The position numbers and the translations under genes were made by a program. 64,000 bases of DNA from Linnemannia hyalina (Eukaryota > Mortierellomycota > Mortierellomycetes > Mortierellales > Mortierellaceae): the NCBI GenBank assembly GCA_019671135.1, contig JAHRHY010000007.1:2397854-2461853 (forward strand), given 5' to 3'. Within the stretch, counting starts at the first letter, position 1. Each line of letters starts with the position of its first letter. Shown here in pieces: positions 25,543 through 35,801 of this stretch. The notes below the pieces were generated by a model. The model saw only the letters and a program-made list of their open reading frames with translations. It had not been told where the DNA came from and searched no databases.

Positions 25543-25993
25543 GGAGGCCATCCATGTTCGGCTCCACCAACCATAGACTACAGTATAAAAATATCTGTCA
25601 ACACCTATTAAAACAGTGTGTTCCTTGAGAGTACAACAAATCTCATCAGCTTTTTCCTTCCACCAGTCTCCATTTTCTACATTCACCACCACTACTTTGT
25701 AACATCATCTACTTTAGCTGAGAAAGCCTTGGACATGATCATCTCATATTGGAAAGGAAATTACTATCTGTAATATCTAGGATCCAATATGAGATGATCA
25801 TGTCCAAGGCTTTCTCAGCTAAAGTAGATGATGTTACAAAGTAGTGGTGGTGAATGTAGAAAATGGAGACTGGTGGAAGGAAAAAGCTGATGAGATTTGT
25901 TGTACTCTCAAGGAACACACTGTTTTAATAGGTGTTGACAGATATTTTTATACTGTAGTCTATGGTTGGTGGAGCCGAACATGGATGGCCTCC
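25543..25993. mobile_element. B2: second 451-base palindrome at the retroelement/U junction
   Basis: It has the same arms as B1, with the spacer in reverse orientation and one mismatch. The left flank is chromovirus gag (...CATCTAG) and the right flank is the R-gene start region of a U element (ATAATAAAAGG). No target duplication exists, so the two sides were most likely brought together by recombination between B copies. Confidence 0.88.
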
Positions 25994-26041
25994 ATAATAA
26001 AAGGTATACTTAAGGTTTTAAAAAGTGTAAGATTTAGGTTG

Positions 26042-26314
26042 TCAGTTTCTTCTAAGCATGTATTCACCAGCATCCTTATTTGTAAGCAATCCCGCATTAC
26101 GTATTTTCTCACGGATGAGTTGATAGGATGCCTCCAATAGTTTCTTTATGCCGTTTGTCCCAAATGTAGTGGCGTCTTGTGGAAAGAGATTACGATGATA
26201 GTCCAGAAATTCATCCAAATAGATAAACATACACAACTCCAGATTCTTTGCATAGATAAAATCGGCAACAACTTCCCGCTGGCGCGATTTAGTTAAACGT
26301 GATGGCCTGGGCAT
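26042..26314 (-). CDS. P protein of U element, copy 1 (90 aa)
   Basis: It encodes the same 90 residues as the copy at 32920. It begins MPRPSRLTKSRQREVVADF and has a helical look, with a basic N-terminus and a Leu-rich middle. It lies head to head with Z. Downstream only the first bases of the R leader remain before palindrome B2. The function is unknown; a small DNA-binding accessory protein is possible from size and charge only. Confidence 0.6.
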   Translation of the reverse strand: MPRPSRLTKSRQREVVADFIYAKNLELCMFIYLDEFLDYHRNLFPQDATTFGTNGIKKLLEASYQLIREKIRNAGLLTNKDAGEYMLRRN

Positions 26315-26648
26315 AATAATTGCGGAGTTAAGACTTTAAGATCCGTGTTCCATAATGTACTGCTTTGTCAATTACTCCCTTGAATAGATACAACTTGACA
26401 TCTATATTAGATATTGTTGTATATGGCCCTCAAACACAAACATTGAGAGAAATATTCCCGGGAAAAAACGTGGTATATCAAGTATCAAGAGATCACCATT
26501 CCGCCTAATATGCCAAAAAGGATTTGCAACAGATGTGACCAAAAGAAGCCTTCATATGATTTCTACGATGATTCCAGAATTACATGTAAGGAATGCAAGA
26601 TAAAGTCTTCCAAGGAGAGCTATCAGGCAAAAAAGAATGGTGGAAAGC

Positions 26649-26747
26649 TGCAACAGTTGAACCTCCGATCAGAGTAGCTTTAGATAAATAGACACACACT
26701 ACCATAATACATCCACATCTCTTACTTCCACTCCTCCTAAAGTTGCA
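26649..26747 (+). repeat. 5' LTR of gypsy 1
   Basis: 99 bases, TG...CA ends, identical to the 3' copy. Confidence 0.97.
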
Positions 26748-26765
26748 TGGTAGCAAAGGTTCACG
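26748..26765 (+). other. tRNA primer-binding site of gypsy 1
   Basis: TGGTAGCAAAGGTTCACG starts directly after the LTR. TGGTAGC is complementary to a tRNA ending GCTACCA, as in fungal initiator Met tRNA. The exact tRNA is not confirmed. Confidence 0.7.
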
Positions 26766-26917
26766 AATCCACTGACCAGACCCCAGACCCCCCAGTACAA
26801 ACCCCAGACCCCTCCAGTTCCCCTGACACCTCACCCAGCACCTCTTCCATCCCCTCGCCCTGTCTTCCCCCTATCGACACGTATTTTATCACAGATTTTT
26901 TATCGGAACTCACCATC

Positions 26918-27928
26918 ATGAACAACGACAACCAATCCCTTCCCACCATCATTGAACTCGACACCACCTCCAAACCCGCCAAGTATGACGGCACTCGCGA
27001 TGGCTTCAAATGCCTTGCGTGGCTAAAGGAGGTGCAACGCTACTTCACCATGAAGAACGTACCTGACAGAAAACGCACCATTCATGCCGTCAACCTCCTT
27101 AACCAAACCTCTCTCCTCTGGTGGGAATCCCTTAACATCGACGACACCTGCGAGTACCTCACCTTCACAACCTTGTTCAAGAAGGCATATATGCCTGACG
27201 GCTTCCTTGAACACGTCCGCGGCCTCCTCCTCAATGCCAAGCTCACCACCAACCTCGCCGAGTACCTTACCCGCATCCGCCTCTACATGAACATTTTACT
27301 TGCGGAGGATCCCACCGGCCGCGTCTTCCTTGAATCCACCGTCAGAGTTGTTTTTCTCCAAGGCTGCCCCGACGACCTGAGGCAATTACTTCAGACTGAT
27401 CAGGTATCTAACCCCAACAACACTTTTTTCGACATGTGCTCCAAGGCTGAAGGATTTGACACCATCTATGCTTTCGGACCCAGAGGCGCCACCAAGGGTA
27501 TGTTCGCCAAGGCTATGAATAACATCCGCTCACAAACCCCGACCTCCAACTCAGCCCCAACCTCCGCCCCCGCCTTCGACCCAATGGCGATGGAGATTGA
27601 TAACATCAGTGTCGACCCCACCACCCGCGCACTCATGTCCTCGGTCCAGTCCCTCACTATCGCTGTCAACGCTATGGCATCTCAGTTCAACAACCAGCAA
27701 CAGCAACAAAACCGCCCGCGCCTTGCCCGCCTCACCGATGAAGAAAGACTATACTTGGAGAACAACAACGGCTGTTTCAAGTGCCGCCGACCCAATGCCG
27801 GACATTACTCCTGGGACTGTGGGAAAAACCGCAATACGCCCCGACCTCCCAGGTCCCAGGCCGTCAACAACATTGCTTACGTGGGCAACCCCCCAACAGA
27901 CCAGTCGGGAAATGCCCCCAGCAACTAG
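26918..27928 (+). CDS. Gag of gypsy 1
   Basis: The frame is open from 26747, but that ATG overlaps the LTR end and PBS, so the ATG at 26918 (MNNDNQSLPTIIELD) is preferred (336 aa). It shows the Gag pattern FKCLAWLKEVQRYF...NQTSLLWWESL, a Gln-rich stretch, and a knuckle-like CFKC...H...C (C-x2-C-x6-H-x4-C, two residues longer than the usual x4). It packages element RNA in the cytoplasm. The pol frame starts 147 bases before the gag stop in the -1 frame. Confidence 0.85.
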   Translation: MNNDNQSLPTIIELDTTSKPAKYDGTRDGFKCLAWLKEVQRYFTMKNVPDRKRTIHAVNLLNQTSLLWWESLNIDDTCEYLTFTTLFKKAYMPDGFLEHVRGLLLNAKLTTNLAEYLTRIRLYMNILLAEDPTGRVFLESTVRVVFLQGCPDDLRQLLQTDQVSNPNNTFFDMCSKAEGFDTIYAFGPRGATKGMFAKAMNNIRSQTPTSNSAPTSAPAFDPMAMEIDNISVDPTTRALMSSVQSLTIAVNAMASQFNNQQQQQNRPRLARLTDEERLYLENNNGCFKCRRPNAGHYSWDCGKNRNTPRPPRSQAVNNIAYVGNPPTDQSGNAPSN

Positions 27929-30900
27929 GTGCAGTCCAGGACCCAGTTGCTGAAACCCCCTCCTTTTACCCCAGCGGTGAAGGGAGTGCTCACACACCAG
28001 AGTTAAGTTCAAAAGAAAAAATAAAAAAGTCGCCAGATCTATCAGTTGAAAGTACTTCTAGCCAAACTCAGATTTCAAACTCAATTCGTGATGCTCACTC
28101 CCCCCCCACCCTGGCACCTTCACTGGACCAGACCCCAACCTTTGACTCGTCCCATATTGTGTCTAGAACTTCAGATGGCCCAGACCTGGACCTGACCGCC
28201 CCTGTTGTGTCGACCACACCGCCTACGAAGCGACAGTTGAGAAGACGGAGACAAAAGCAATTGCGTCTCTGTTCATTTTCTATCGCCGAGGCTGAGCGCC
28301 AACTGCTCACTTTTAATTGCCTTGTCAGCGGCTTTCCGGCTCGCGTGCTGATTGATGGCGGTGCTGAAGGTAACGTGATCAGTACCTCATTTCAAAAGAA
28401 AAACAATTTGTCACGAACCGTCATCAACCCCATTCCTGTCCTCCTTCCCGACGGCTCATCCTCCATCACCAACCATACTGTCAACATCACCATCGAACGC
28501 AACGGCTACTCCGACACTCTCGACCCCATTCTCTACCCACTCAAGAAATACGACCTGATTCTGGGAAAACCATGGCTCACACACATCAACCCTCAAATCA
28601 ACTGGCGTACAAATGCTCTACACTTCACCCACAACAACACATCCATCAAATGGGACTGCACAGGATTTAAATCAAACAGCATCCAAACCCGCACCAAAGG
28701 TCTCCTCCTCTCCCACCTACACTTTCATACCATGGCTACCCTCCCCGGCTCGGACATATTCTTGGCTCTGGTCAAGTCCTCGAAGGATCTGCAGAAGGAC
28801 AAGGACAGGAATGACAAGGACTCACCATCGCCACCCAAGCGCCCTCTTATGACACCTGAGATCAGGTCAATCGTCGAAGATGAGTTTAAGGACGTATTCC
28901 CCGACACACTTCCCAGCGGCCTCCCACCAGACAGAGGCGATGCGATGAAAATCGAGACAGACCCCACAGCAGACCCACCATTCAAGCCAGTCATTCGCCT
29001 CTCCATTGCAGAACTCGACGAACTCAGGAAGCAGCTGGATGAATTACTCGCCAAAAAATTCATCAAGCCCAGTACATCACCTTACGGCGCTCCAGTACTT
29101 TTCGTTCGGAAAAAGGATGGCACCCTGCGTATGTGCGTGGACTACCGAGCTTTGAACGGGATCACCAAGAAAAATCGGCATCCACTCCCCAGGATCGACG
29201 AGCTAATTGACCGTTTTCGTGGCGCACGTTATTTCAGTAAACTGGATCTACTCTCAGGATACCACCAACAGAGGATCTACGAACCACACACACACAAAAC
29301 AGCATTCCGATGCAGATATGGACACTTTGAATTTAACGTCGTCCCATTTGGCCTCACCAACGCACCCGCCTCCTTCTCCAACATGATGCTAAGGGTACTC
29401 GACCCGGTTTTGGATAAATGGGTTGTTGTCTATCTAGACGATATTCTTATCTACTCTAAAACTAAGGCCGAGCATCTAAAGCACCTTCGCAGCGTCCTCG
29501 CCCTCCTTCGACAACATGGACTTTACGCCAAACTCAGCAAGTGTTCGTTTATGCAGGAGGAAACCGAATTTCTTGGACACACCATCTCCAAGGACGGGAT
29601 CTCAACTTCAGCAGGACTTGTCAAAGCCATTCGGGAATGGCCACGCCCCACCAGCATCAAAGACGTCCAACAGTTCCTGGGCTTGGCACAATTCTACCAG
29701 ACTTACATCGACAAGTTCGCCCAGATCGCCCTTCCGCTCTCTCAGCTTCTAGCAGGCGGCGCAACTTTTTCATGGGATAATGACAAGGAACAGGCATTTC
29801 TCTCCCTTAAAACCGCCATCAGCTCTGCCCCGGTCCTACGCATATTCGATCCCGACTTGCTAACAACCGTCGAGACCGACGCATCCGGATTTGCTATCGG
29901 CGCTGTTCTCTTTCAGACGGACGCATCAGGAGTATCCCGACCCGTTGCTTTCACTTCACGGAAACTTCAACCGGCAGAGAGAAACTACCCAACCCATGAG
30001 CAGGAGCTACTGGCAGTTGTGCATGCCCTCAGGACGTGGCGATACTACCTGGATGGATCCCACTTTGTCGTGTACACGGATCATGCAACCCTCCGCCATT
30101 TTCCGACACAACCAAAACTCACCCGCCGCCAGGCCCGATGGATGGAGCTACTGCAGGAATATGACTTCGACTTCAAGTACAAGCGCGGAGCCGACAACAC
30201 AGTACCCGACGCCCTATCTCGCCGACCCGACCATCGTGCAGAAGATCCTGTCAGCCCAACAACAGACACAGTCGAGATCCATTCAATCGATATCCAACTT
30301 GAACCAGGTGTGAGGCAGCGCCTGATAGAAGACTACCAGAGCAGCCCCAGGCTCAGTCTCGTCTACAAAAGCTGCCTCGAGGGAAGTGCCCCCTCTGGTT
30401 ACTCTTTTCATAATGGTCTTCTCTACTATGATCGCCGTGGTACCACCGTCCTTGCCATACCACAGAAAGCTGACATTTGCCGCTCTCTTTTACATGACTG
30501 CCACGATACCCCCATAGCTGGTCACTTCGGGTTCAGGAAGACATACGACAAACTGCGACGGATGGCATACTGGCCCAACATGGCCAAGGAGACTCAACTC
30601 TACGTCGACTCATGCGAGAAGTGTCAACGCAATAAGCCAAGTCAGGAGCGACCTGCAGGACTCCTCCAACCTCTCCCCATCCCCGCCAGTCGCTGGGAGG
30701 TTGTGACCATGGACTTTATGACCCACCTACCCAAGACACCCCGCAACCATGATGCCATTACCGTCTTTGTCGATAAATTATCGAAGCATGTCCACTTCGT
30801 TCCCAGCACCACCACCGCTACCGCCACCGACGTTGCTCGCCAGTTTTTCGACAATGTCTTCCGCCATCATGGAATGCCAACGACAATCGTCTCGGATCGC

Positions 30901-31776
30901 GACAGCAAATTCACCAGTCACTTTTGGCAGGAACTTCATCGACTCATGGATGTCAAGCTTGCAATGTCAACAGCCTATCACCCACAAACGGACGGACAGA
31001 CGGAGGTCATGAACAAGACACTAGGAGTTATGCTACGCGCTTTCATCGACGAAAAACAGACCAACTGGGATACCCTCCTTCCAGCCGCGGAATTTGCATA
31101 TAATAACTCCGTCAACCACTCGACCGGCTATTCACCTTTTTTCCTCAACACCGGCCAACATCCCCGCATCCCCGCCAGTCTCCTCTCCCACACCGACAGC
31201 AACGTACCCAGCGTTCACAACTATCTTGATCAACAGTCGACAGCACTACTTTTCGCACAAGACGCACTACAACGAGCCCAGGATCATCAGAAGGAACAGG
31301 CCGACAAGAGAAGACGCGACCACGACTACAAGGTCGGCGACAAGATCCTCCTTAGTGCAGAGAACATCACCATGCCAGCCGACAGTGGACTCAGCTCGGA
31401 TAAACTCAAACCTCGCTTCATCGGACCCTTTACATTGCTGGAGCAGCGATCACCAGTCACTTTTCTAGTCGACCTACCGCCCTCCTACAACATCCACAAT
31501 GTCTTCCACGTCGACCTCTTCCGCCATCACATCGAGTCACCACTTGCATTTGGCCGCCGAACATTAGCACCACCACCACCAGTTGTCATCGAGGGCAATG
31601 AAGAATACGAGGTCGAGTCCATTTTGCGTTACAGGAAATACCGACGGCAACACCAGTTCCTTGTGTCATGGAAAGGGTACGGACGGGAGGACCAAACGTG
31701 GGAGCCCGTCGCCAACCTGGAGAACTGCCGCGACCTAGTTGACGCGTTCAAAAAGGACCAGGGGATCGTTTTTTAA
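27781..31776 (+). CDS. Pol of gypsy 1 (protease, RT, RNase H, integrase, chromodomain)
   Basis: The 1,331-codon open frame is -1 relative to gag and overlaps it from 27781 to 27928, so expression probably needs a -1 frameshift. GGGAAAAAC at 27821 is a candidate site, but not a canonical heptamer in the gag phase. Domains: protease with LIDGGAEGNVI (~192; DGG where DSG/DTG is usual); RT with YLDDILIYS (~550); RNase H with ETDASGFAIGAVL and TDHATLRHF; integrase with an H-H-C-C finger ending CEKCQRNK and D-D-E in TMDFMT, SDRDSKF and DGQTEVMN (~976-1073); a GPF module (RFIGPFTLL); and a chromodomain (FLVSWKGYGREDQTWEP, ~1275-1323). All expected catalytic residues except the protease variant are present. 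Confidence 0.95.
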   Translation: MPPTQCRTLLLGLWEKPQYAPTSQVPGRQQHCLRGQPPNRPVGKCPQQLGAVQDPVAETPSFYPSGEGSAHTPELSSKEKIKKSPDLSVESTSSQTQISNSIRDAHSPPTLAPSLDQTPTFDSSHIVSRTSDGPDLDLTAPVVSTTPPTKRQLRRRRQKQLRLCSFSIAEAERQLLTFNCLVSGFPARVLIDGGAEGNVISTSFQKKNNLSRTVINPIPVLLPDGSSSITNHTVNITIERNGYSDTLDPILYPLKKYDLILGKPWLTHINPQINWRTNALHFTHNNTSIKWDCTGFKSNSIQTRTKGLLLSHLHFHTMATLPGSDIFLALVKSSKDLQKDKDRNDKDSPSPPKRPLMTPEIRSIVEDEFKDVFPDTLPSGLPPDRGDAMKIETDPTADPPFKPVIRLSIAELDELRKQLDELLAKKFIKPSTSPYGAPVLFVRKKDGTLRMCVDYRALNGITKKNRHPLPRIDELIDRFRGARYFSKLDLLSGYHQQRIYEPHTHKTAFRCRYGHFEFNVVPFGLTNAPASFSNMMLRVLDPVLDKWVVVYLDDILIYSKTKAEHLKHLRSVLALLRQHGLYAKLSKCSFMQEETEFLGHTISKDGISTSAGLVKAIREWPRPTSIKDVQQFLGLAQFYQTYIDKFAQIALPLSQLLAGGATFSWDNDKEQAFLSLKTAISSAPVLRIFDPDLLTTVETDASGFAIGAVLFQTDASGVSRPVAFTSRKLQPAERNYPTHEQELLAVVHALRTWRYYLDGSHFVVYTDHATLRHFPTQPKLTRRQARWMELLQEYDFDFKYKRGADNTVPDALSRRPDHRAEDPVSPTTDTVEIHSIDIQLEPGVRQRLIEDYQSSPRLSLVYKSCLEGSAPSGYSFHNGLLYYDRRGTTVLAIPQKADICRSLLHDCHDTPIAGHFGFRKTYDKLRRMAYWPNMAKETQLYVDSCEKCQRNKPSQERPAGLLQPLPIPASRWEVVTMDFMTHLPKTPRNHDAITVFVDKLSKHVHFVPSTTTATATDVARQFFDNVFRHHGMPTTIVSDRDSKFTSHFWQELHRLMDVKLAMSTAYHPQTDGQTEVMNKTLGVMLRAFIDEKQTNWDTLLPAAEFAYNNSVNHSTGYSPFFLNTGQHPRIPASLLSHTDSNVPSVHNYLDQQSTALLFAQDALQRAQDHQKEQADKRRRDHDYKVGDKILLSAENITMPADSGLSSDKLKPRFIGPFTLLEQRSPVTFLVDLPPSYNIHNVFHVDLFRHHIESPLAFGRRTLAPPPPVVIEGNEEYEVESILRYRKYRRQHQFLVSWKGYGREDQTWEPVANLENCRDLVDAFKKDQGIVF

Positions 31777-31786
31777 AAGGGGAAGG
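31775..31786 (+). other. Polypurine tract of gypsy 1
   Basis: AAAAGGGGAAGG lies immediately before the 3' LTR and overlaps the pol stop. Confidence 0.9.
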
Positions 31787-31885
31787 TGCAACAGTTGAAC
31801 CTCCGATCAGAGTAGCTTTAGATAAATAGACACACACTACCATAATACATCCACATCTCTTACTTCCACTCCTCCTAAAGTTGCA
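31787..31885 (+). repeat. 3' LTR of gypsy 1
   Basis: Identical to the 5' LTR; followed by the AAAGC duplication. Confidence 0.97.
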
Positions 31886-32322
31886 AAAGCATGTGAAATC
31901 TGGGAGATGTAAGAAAGATGAGGATGTACAACAATCCGATGATGATTTACAGTATGAGAGTAAGAAGTTAAAGAAACGTGTCAGAAAATTGGAGAAAGGA
32001 ATGGATAAGATGAACCAAATTATTTCCCAGCAGAGGAGGGAGATTTATATAATAAATGCCTTGATCAAAGGATTTGCCAGTGGTCTCATGGTAAATCAAG
32101 AGGAAGAATTAGATACAGCCAATGTTGTTGAGCTATCGGAATAAACTTTTAAAATGTGCAATATATATACCTTCCATAAGTAGTATTATGGGAATTATTC
32201 CCAGGGAATTCATGTACTGTCAACCAAGCTGGTACCATTATCATCATGCTGTATATGCATGAGATTCACCGTGGACACACGTATAAATGCTATATATGTT
32301 ATATGAACGTAGGTGTTTTAAA

Positions 32323-32639
32323 ATGGTGGGCATAGCTTAACAAAAGACGAGAAAAATGGTGTACTCCCTCGCCCAAAAAAAAGCGCACTCCCCCAATTCT
32401 ATTCCTCGATTACCGATATGTAAAATATGTTTATGTTGATACTCTTTCCTTACGTTTTGCTCTTGTAATACTGCTAGATAACTATGTCCATTTGGATTCT
32501 TTTGCTTTTGTATATGTATTCTTTATAGATATATCTGTTGTCTTTTTAAAAACTCCTTCCATAATCGTCTGTACAAATTCTTGCAACTTCCATTGGTATT
32601 CCATAACATATTTAACTATTTCGACCCAAGACATTTCCC
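32323..32639 (-). repeat. U terminal inverted repeat (type I)
   Basis: 317 bases from ATGGTGGGCATAGC to GACATTTCCC. The outer tip read inward is GGGAAATGTC. It carries the S ORF. It is followed by ATT and then the 5' piece of a Z gene. Confidence 0.88.
32482..32634 (-). CDS. S: 50-aa ORF inside the U terminal repeat, copy 1
   Basis: The ATG is part of the element tip (GGGAAATG). It encodes MSWVEIVKYVMEYQWKLQEF and on to a Lys-rich end with no recognised domain. It lies within the TIR, so an intact U carries two copies. Whether it is translated is unknown; conservation among TIR copies is the only support. Confidence 0.4.
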   Translation of the reverse strand: MSWVEIVKYVMEYQWKLQEFVQTIMEGVFKKTTDISIKNTYTKAKESKWT

Positions 32640-32724
32640 ATTCCTTACATGTATTTCTGGAATCATCGTAGAAATCATATGAAGGCTTCTTTTGGTCACA
32701 TCTGTTGCAAATCCTTTTTGGCAT
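32640..32724 (-). pseudogene. Z gene 5' piece
   Basis: It encodes the first 28 residues of Z (start MPKRICNRCDQKKPSYDF), cut at GGAAT by the TIR. The matching 3' piece starts at 44296 in the opposite orientation. Confidence 0.88.
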
Positions 32725-32919
32725 ATTAGGCGGAATGGTGATCTCTTGATACTTGATATACCACGTTTTTTCCCGGGAATATTTCTCTCAATGTTTGTGT
32801 TTGAGGGCCATATACAACAATATCTAATATAGATGTCAAGTTGTATCTATTCAAGGGAGTAATTGACAAAGCAGTACATTATGGAACACGGATCTTAAAG
32901 TCTTAACTCCGCAATTATT

Positions 32920-33192
32920 ATGCCCAGGCCATCACGTTTAACTAAATCGCGCCAGCGGGAAGTTGTTGCCGATTTTATCTATGCAAAGAATCTGGAGTTG
33001 TGTATGTTTATCTATTTGGATGAATTTCTGGACTATCATCGTAATCTCTTTCCACAAGACGCCACTACATTTGGGACAAACGGCATAAAGAAACTATTGG
33101 AGGCATCCTATCAACTCATCCGTGAGAAAATACGTAATGCGGGATTGCTTACAAATAAGGATGCTGGTGAATACATGCTTAGAAGAAACTGA
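32920..33192 (+). CDS. P protein of U element, copy 2 (90 aa)
   Basis: Start MPRPSRLTKSRQREV, stop 47 bases before the R start. It is divergent from Z and in tandem with R, with a TTTTTAAAA box between P and R. The function is not recognised. It is about 88% identical by eye to the U3 copy at 52934, and most changes are conservative, which suggests it is a real protein. Confidence 0.65.
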   Translation: MPRPSRLTKSRQREVVADFIYAKNLELCMFIYLDEFLDYHRNLFPQDATTFGTNGIKKLLEASYQLIREKIRNAGLLTNKDAGEYMLRRN

Positions 33193-34485
33193 CAACCTAA
33201 ATCTTACACTTTTTAAAACCTTAAGTATACCTTTTATTATGTCGCTAACAAAAGAATCTATTGTAAATACAGCTTTCAACGAAGTTTCCCACTTGCTGTC
33301 AAATGTGGGTAGCCTAAAGTCTGCTCCACCTGGAAGTATAGAGAGAAAAGGGTTTACTAAGTTTTCGAAGCTCTTCTGCGATTCCATCATCTTTTGGGGT
33401 ATATATAATTTTGCTGACAATTCCACTAAAGGTACGGCAATTGGAAAGTACATTGCGGAACTGCGCGATGCATTCAACCACATGAATTTAGATGTGGAAT
33501 CCGTAAAGTTTTTGGATGCTAGGGCTGTTAAAATGGATGACAACTATTTTTCTGCACGCATGGTCAAACGCCATAGAAGGCTGTTTGTTGGAAAGGAATA
33601 CCAGCATGGCTTTATTACCATTAAGGTTTCTCTAGATTTTTCACGAGCTAAGATTGTTGTGCCAATTTTGGACGGCATGTTGCCTATCTTGAACGAGAGT
33701 GGCATTGCTTTACATGACATAGACTTCGCCTATGATTGTACGCGTATTACCACACGGTTTTATGTAGAGAAATTACTAAAAGAAGGTAATAATACGGAAA
33801 TTGTAGATGATTTAGGAAGAGTTGGACATCATTGCATTTCATGGAGAAGTTTAGAAGATGATAGAAAGAATATCCGATATAAGGTGTATAACAAATTTGT
33901 TCAGATTTTGGAAAGTGCCGAGGTGCGAAAGAGCCTTGGTTCACGTTTGGAGGATTTGGTGGAGAAAGAAACAGCATTTGGACGACGAGTTAAAAAATAT
34001 AAAAAGCATGGTTATAGTCGTATCGAGCTGACGTTTGAAGGTTCATCTTTGAGATCTCTTCAGTCATATCAAGACGAAATGGACAAGACAAAGAATCTCT
34101 TGAAGAAATGTAAAACATTTAAATGTTCCTTTGAGATGCAGTGGGAGGAACGTGCAAAATGCATTACCTCGATGGTGGCTGTACATTTTCCACATGAGAA
34201 ACTGTTTGCTTATTGTCACTGGTGGAATTCGGTAACCTCTAAGAAGTATGGATATATGTGGCAAAACTTTAAGAACCCCGAGCTTATTACACTTTTGCTG
34301 GCTAACTATTCCTTTAACAATAGACCTATATACTTTGTGGAAGGACATGTAGAAGAGGTAAATGGGAAAGAGAAAGTTATTTTGGGCGAAATAAGGACAT
34401 TTAAGCGCGAGCCTGGATGTACTGCCATTACACTAGTTGCTGGCTCGCAAAAAGGAATGTTTCCTTCAAGGGATGCATCTCCTAA

Positions 34486-34980
34486 GCGGCCCCTTCATGT
34501 GCAGAGGATATAAAAAGGCATATAAAAAATATCCAAAGTCCAAGGAACGGAGTGTTGACTTCCATAACTGGCATATCTCTTCATAGTGGGCAACAGAACA
34601 CAGAATAAAATAGCAATAGACAGCACAAGAATTTTTAAAATGTAATCTCTCCCCTGTATTTCACGACAAAGATACAGTTGGGAATACAAGTGCTTTAAAT
34701 GATCACATACAAGAACTACTCTGTCGAATCTTGCAGTGAGGGTTACAGGTTAATAGTAGATGGACATATTCAAGAGTTTGGTGTGCGAAAAATAAGAAGA
34801 CTTTGTTGTTTGGAGAATAGGTTGGTGTTTAGTAGGATAGTTAAACAAAAAATGTTACAATGGTTGTCTTATATGCTTGGTATCATATATACATTCTCCT
34901 CTAATGGACGCGGTGGATATCGTTAAGATCTGCAGAGATGGAACAAACACCATATGATAATTTGGACTTGAAAGGCCTCC
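34486..34980 (+). repeat. A1, 495-base W terminal module (subtype 1)
   Basis: It starts GCGGCCCCTTCATG and ends TGAAAGGCCTCC, with imperfect inverted tips. Subtype 1 has CTCTAATGGACGCGG near the right end. Confidence 0.93.
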
Positions 34981-35801
34981 TAGGTGGAAGTGTCGAAGAC
35001 ATGTTACATTTTTAAAAAGTTCATGCTATATATACAACCACAAATGCCAACTGTTGACAACTGGATAGTTTTTAAAATATCTACTCTTCATCTGTCTCAA
35101 CAACTACCAAAACTTTACATCTGGAGAGTACAATTTAGGCAATTCCTCGATCGTGAACCCCATGGCAATTAACTTCTGCTTTTGTTTGTTGTTGGTAAAT
35201 TTGTCTCGACTATAGTTACTGTCACCGTTTGCAGGTATCTTATACAGCAGTCCAACAATAATGTCCTCTTCGTACCTCTTGAGCAGATGACATCCGTCGA
35301 AAAGGTAGTTGGTTGCATATTCATGCTTCTTGTCAAACGAACATGTTGTCCATTTAATTTCGTCTTTATCTATGACGATTATACCCGAGGAGCTTTTATC
35401 TTTAGGGTACCTTTTCCACATAACATCCTCAGCATCTTTATCATCCTCAGCATCTTTATCATCTTCAGCATCGTTATCACCCTCAGCATCTTTGTCATCC
35501 TCAGCATCGTTATCACCCTCAGCATCTTTGTCATCTTCAGCATCTTTATCACCCACCGCATCTTTGTCATCCTCAGCATCTTTATCGCCCTCAGCATCTT
35601 TATCATCCTCACATGTGCTCTCATCTTTCTGTGGCAAGCTTTGCTTATGCTCATGCGGTTTAAATCCCATAGCAAACAACTTCTCTTTTTCCTTCTGGCT
35701 AAGAGAATGACACTCTACATTCTCTGCAGCAATATGGTCATCAGTCATCAAGCCGATTACAGTGTCTTTTTTGCGCATCTTGAGAATGTGCATTCCATTT
35801 A
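34981..35801 (-). pseudogene. C-b gene 3' fragment
   Basis: It encodes the last ~230 residues of C-b (stop at 35104), including the acidic DKDAED repeats and the final module (HEYATNYLFDGCHLLKRY). It is cut at CATTCCATTTA by A2. It matches 50296-50991 of the intact copy almost perfectly. Confidence 0.9.

Larger units (their letters stand above)
26649..31885 (+). mobile_element. Ty3/gypsy chromovirus 1, complete, in Z gene
   Basis: Two identical 99-base LTRs (26649-26747, 31787-31885) with TGCAAC...GTTGCA ends bound the element. A 5-base duplication AAAGC flanks it (26644-26648, 31886-31890). PBS, PPT, gag and pol are all present. Identical LTRs and open frames indicate a recent insertion. 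LTRs of 99 bases are very short. Confidence 0.97.
26510..32144 (+). pseudogene. Z gene of U element, interrupted by gypsy 1
   Basis: Coding parts are 26510-26648 and 31891-32144. Together they give 131 codons including stop, matching the uninterrupted 130-aa copy at 52344-52736. The N-terminus has CNRC, 16 residues, CKEC, a zinc-binding pattern common beside HNH-type and viral proteins. A Lys-rich region and a coiled coil (~65-105) follow. The gypsy insertion at AAAGC breaks it; removing the retroelement and one AAAGC would restore the frame. Confidence 0.85.

Noticed and set aside
25307..25576. 50-90 aa ORFs in the B palindrome arms
   Set aside because: They extend into whatever flanks the palindrome, and the shared part is just arm sequence.
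26747..26917. Gag start at 26747
   Set aside because: This ATG overlaps the LTR end and primer-binding site; the ATG at 26918 is more likely.
34486..34980. 75-90 aa and 64 aa ORFs inside each A module
   Set aside because: Their conservation follows from copying of the module. Subtype 1 ends the longer ORF early, and they show no domain features.
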